Assembly: GCA_964531165.1 (NCBI GenBank)
Contig: CAZHEA010000007.1
Coordinates: forward strand, 1-64,000
Reading direction: 5' to 3'
Length of the DNA: 64,000 nt
From: SZUA-229 sp964531165
GTDB lineage: Bacteria > Pseudomonadota > Gammaproteobacteria > SZUA-229
The notes beneath the pieces are model-generated. The model saw nothing but the letters and a program-made list of their open reading frames with translations, had not been told where the DNA came from and did not search any database. The translations under genes were made by a program, and so were the position numbers. Within the stretch, counting starts at the first letter, position 1. Each line of letters opens with the position of its first letter. This document shows, piece by piece, positions 61,705-64,000 of this stretch.

Positions 61705-64000
61705 TCATAATGGTGAACCGATTAAGTCAAATACAGCATCTAGTAACGTATCGTCATGAAAGCTGCCTTTTGTTAAGTAGTAATCGGCGCCAATTTCCAG
61801 CCCCATCTGTTTATCTTCCGGGCGATCTTTATAAGAAACCATCATCACTGGAATATTACGGAATGTTGAATCATTTTTTATCAGGCGGATTAGCTCAAAG
61901 CCGTTCATGCGAGGCATATCTATATCAGATATTATCAGGTCATAGTTACCGCTTCGTATGGCATTCCATCCATCAACACCGTCAATGGCAATATCCACAA
62001 GGTAACCTCTGGATTCAAGTAGTTTCTTTTCTATCTCTCGTACTGTTAATGAATCATCAACAACCAGTACGCGTTTATATGACTTATTATCAAGCTTGTT
62101 GTCTGTTCCAACTTTATATAAATCTCTACCGTTGATGATGTCCTGAATACTCTGCTGTAAATCGTCAATATCAAAAACTAATACCGGCTCCCCGTCATCG
62201 GTGATGGCAGCAGCACTGATGTCTTTTATCTTTCCTAGCTTTTTGTTTATCGTGCGTAGCGCCAGTCCTCTCTCGCCAATTATTTTATCGACTACCAGGC
62301 CATAGCTGATATTCCAGTCACCAATAATAATGATGGGTATTTGCTGGTTTTCGGTGGTACATTGTGAAATTTCTAGAATTTGAGCACAGTGAATGAGGCC
62401 GATATGTTTGTCATTTATCGTAATGTATTGCTTGTCTTCGAAAATACTGATGTCCTGCCGGTCAATTGTTACCAAACTTTGAATTTTAGCTAGTGGAAAG
62501 GCATAAAGCTCGTCATTGATACTGACCAGTAAACTGCGGATAACTGAAAGCGTCAGCGGCAGTTCCATACTTATTTGCATGCCCTGGTCTAATTCGGTGT
62601 CAGCATGCAGTTTGCCGCGCACGTCCTGCAGTGCACTGTGCACAATGTCCAGACCTACACCACGTCCTGAAATTTCAGTGACTTCATTGCGGGTTGAAAA
62701 AGACGGTAAAAATAAAAAGTCCAGTAACTCAGATTTAGATAAGTTATCAGCCATACTCGAGCTGACCAGTTCTTTTTCTAAAATTTTATGGCGTAAATTT
62801 TCAATATCAACACCACGGCCATCGTCTTTTACCTGAATGCTTAAGCGACCGGACTGATGGCTGGCACTGACGGTAATCGTACCGGTTTCATCCTTGCCTT
62901 TCTGACGGCGCACCTCAGGCGTCTCAATTCCATGGTCGATTGCATTACGAATAATATGATTAAGTGGAGCATCAAGTTTTTCTAAAATTTCTCTATCAAC
63001 AGGTGTATCTTCGCCCTTTATTTCAAGTTTAACTTTTTTATTTAACGAATTTGCTATATCACGAATAAGGCGTTTATACCCCTGGGTACTATCACTGAAT
63101 GGGCGCATTCGACTGGCTATGATTTCGAAGTTAATTTGTGAATTGATGCTGGATGAGCGTCGTTCAAAATTATCAATGCTAATCAGGTTCGATGTGATGT
63201 CATCTCGATATACCTGTGCATTATGTTGAATATGTGTAATTAGTTTGTTTTCAAGTTCAGAATGCCGGCCGTCATCAATAATGCTGCGCAAACGATCTAT
63301 TTGAGACAGCATATCATTATGCTTTCGTTTAAGTACTAGCATTGACTCAGCGTATTGGCGTATCCAGTTTGAAGAAACCGTGAGCTCACCGGCAAGACTG
63401 ACTAGCTTGTTAATACGTTGAGTGCTGACGCGTACCATATTGTCAGTGTTGGCGCTCTTGTGCTCAGCGGGTTGATCATCGGTTGTTTGAGTTGAGTCTA
63501 AAGTAACTAGCTCAAAATCATTGTTATTTTGAATAAGGTCAAGATTGGTAATGAATTGATTCAGGTAGTCGGTGCTGTCCTGAGTCCACTGAGCGATAGC
63601 CTGAGGCGCAATACTTTCAATTTGTTTTAACAGATCAACGCAGTTTAAAATTTGATCGATAATTTTTTTATGTAGAACAATAGTATGCTGCTGCGCTACA
63701 ACAAACACATCTTCCATGGCATGAGCGAGCTTAACGACTCCATCAATGCCTATCATTCTCGCCGCTCCTTTTATAGAGTGTGCGGCACGCATCAATGCCT
63801 CTAGTTGTCCATCAATATGGTTAGTTGCTGATTCAATTTCCAGCAAATTGTAATTAATAAGCTCCAGGCTGTTATGTAACTCTGTGCAAAATAAGCCAAA
63901 CATATCTACGTCGATTGATTCAGCAGTTGTAAAAAATAGCGGTTGAGCTATTTGTTTATCAGTTATATCGTGTTTAGCTTTCAGGGAGTCGGTATCTGTA
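61705..64000 (-). CDS. wspE: CheA-type hybrid histidine kinase WspE, N-terminus beyond window
   Basis: The frame is open to the end of the window, so the apparent Met at 63903 is internal; at least 32 further residues precede it. Numbered from that Met: HPt with phospho-His42 (AAHSIKGAARM), dimerisation about 155-270, ATPase N box HIIRNAIDHG (316-325), G1 DDGRG (360-364), G2 GRGVGLD (413-419), CheW-like domain about 450-590, and a terminal receiver with Asp615/616, phospho-Asp660 and Lys712. This is the WspE layout. It should phosphorylate WspR and, normally, WspF. The upstream Wsp genes would lie outside the window. Confidence 0.93.
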   Translation of the reverse strand, partial: TDTDSLKAKHDITDKQIAQPLFFTTAESIDVDMFGLFCTELHNSLELINYNLLEIESATNHIDGQLEALMRAAHSIKGAARMIGIDGVVKLAHAMEDVFVVAQQHTIVLHKKIIDQILNCVDLLKQIESIAPQAIAQWTQDSTDYLNQFITNLDLIQNNNDFELVTLDSTQTTDDQPAEHKSANTDNMVRVSTQRINKLVSLAGELTVSSNWIRQYAESMLVLKRKHNDMLSQIDRLRSIIDDGRHSELENKLITHIQHNAQVYRDDITSNLISIDNFERRSSSINSQINFEIIASRMRPFSDSTQGYKRLIRDIANSLNKKVKLEIKGEDTPVDREILEKLDAPLNHIIRNAIDHGIETPEVRRQKGKDETGTITVSASHQSGRLSIQVKDDGRGVDIENLRHKILEKELVSSSMADNLSKSELLDFLFLPSFSTRNEVTEISGRGVGLDIVHSALQDVRGKLHADTELDQGMQISMELPLTLSVIRSLLVSINDELYAFPLAKIQSLVTIDRQDISIFEDKQYITINDKHIGLIHCAQILEISQCTTENQQIPIIIIGDWNISYGLVVDKIIGERGLALRTINKKLGKIKDISAAAITDDGEPVLVFDIDDLQQSIQDIINGRDLYKVGTDNKLDNKSYKRVLVVDDSLTVREIEKKLLESRGYLVDIAIDGVDGWNAIRSGNYDLIISDIDMPRMNGFELIRLIKNDSTFRNIPVMMVSYKDRPEDKQMGLEIGADYYLTKGSFHDDTLLDAVFDLIGSPL

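Noticed and set aside
61710..62135. Plus-strand frame antisense to wspE
   Set aside because: The minus-strand frame has clear kinase and receiver domains; the plus frame has none.

Overview
The window reads as a chromosomal segment of a free-living gammaproteobacterium. The evidence is bamC next to dapA, gcvR, hslR (Hsp15), gamma-type pcnB-folK, the synteny corB-ypjD ... ffh-rpsP-rimM-trmD-rplS, an NsrR-type Rrf2 regulator and a Wsp chemosensory cluster. Base composition is moderately AT-rich and uniform by eye. I see no rRNA, tRNA, CRISPR array, prophage or intact insertion sequence. A DsrE-like protein and many exported DUF-type proteins fit an aquatic Thiotrichales/Chromatiales-like lineage, but the genus cannot be fixed from this sequence.

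Layout. 0-3 kb: a membrane protein cut by the window start, a periplasmic DsrE-like protein and a convergent HPP-family membrane protein. 3.1-5.1 kb: a nitric-oxide defence unit of truncated haemoglobin, 2Fe-2S/FAD reductase and NsrR, with an NsrR-like operator in front. 6-9.5 kb: ECF sigma, zinc-finger anti-sigma, a secreted Asp/Glu/Met-rich repeat protein, then a TPR/beta-barrel protein behind an 18-bp perfect hairpin. 10-13 kb: LysR regulator, small protein, PerM-like permease. 13.2-15.9 kb: porin, FMN-binding protein and PepSY membrane protein under a Fur-like box. 16-17 kb: bcp and gcvR. 17.4-21.7 kb: three exported proteins of unknown role, including a 746-residue protein with three internal repeats and a Tyr/Gly/Trp-rich tail. 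21.9-30.5 kb: housekeeping (dapA, bamC, folE2, queD, dxs, ispA, xseB) plus a metallo-beta-lactamase-fold protein. 31-35 kb: a PhnD-like binding protein, a chemoreceptor, and a PstS-OmpA fusion behind a PHO-box-like sequence. 35.7-44.3 kb: radA, corB, ypjD, an MBL phosphodiesterase-like gene, ffh, rpsP, rimM, trmD and rplS. 44.7-50.5 kb: a TPR protein, htpG under a near-consensus sigma-32 promoter, a FecR protein and hslR. 50.6-54.3 kb: apbE, a TlpA-type thioredoxin, glnK and amtB. 54.5-59.5 kb: pcnB, folK, a deoxynucleoside kinase, panB, panC and panD. 59.6-64 kb: wspR, wspF and the 3' part of wspE on the minus strand.

Intergenic DNA carries several dispersed repeat families: MITE-like elements of about 138 bp with long terminal inverted repeats, a duplicated block at 44.3-44.7 kb, 'GGGGAGATTT' elements and 'CCAGTGACTT' elements.

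The most informative oddities are these. The Wsp output branch is altered: WspF has Gln in place of the receiver phospho-Asp, and WspR lacks the Arg of its inhibitory RxxD site. The NO dioxygenase appears as two proteins. The 17.4-21.7 kb exported cluster and the ECF-linked acidic repeat protein have no function I can name.
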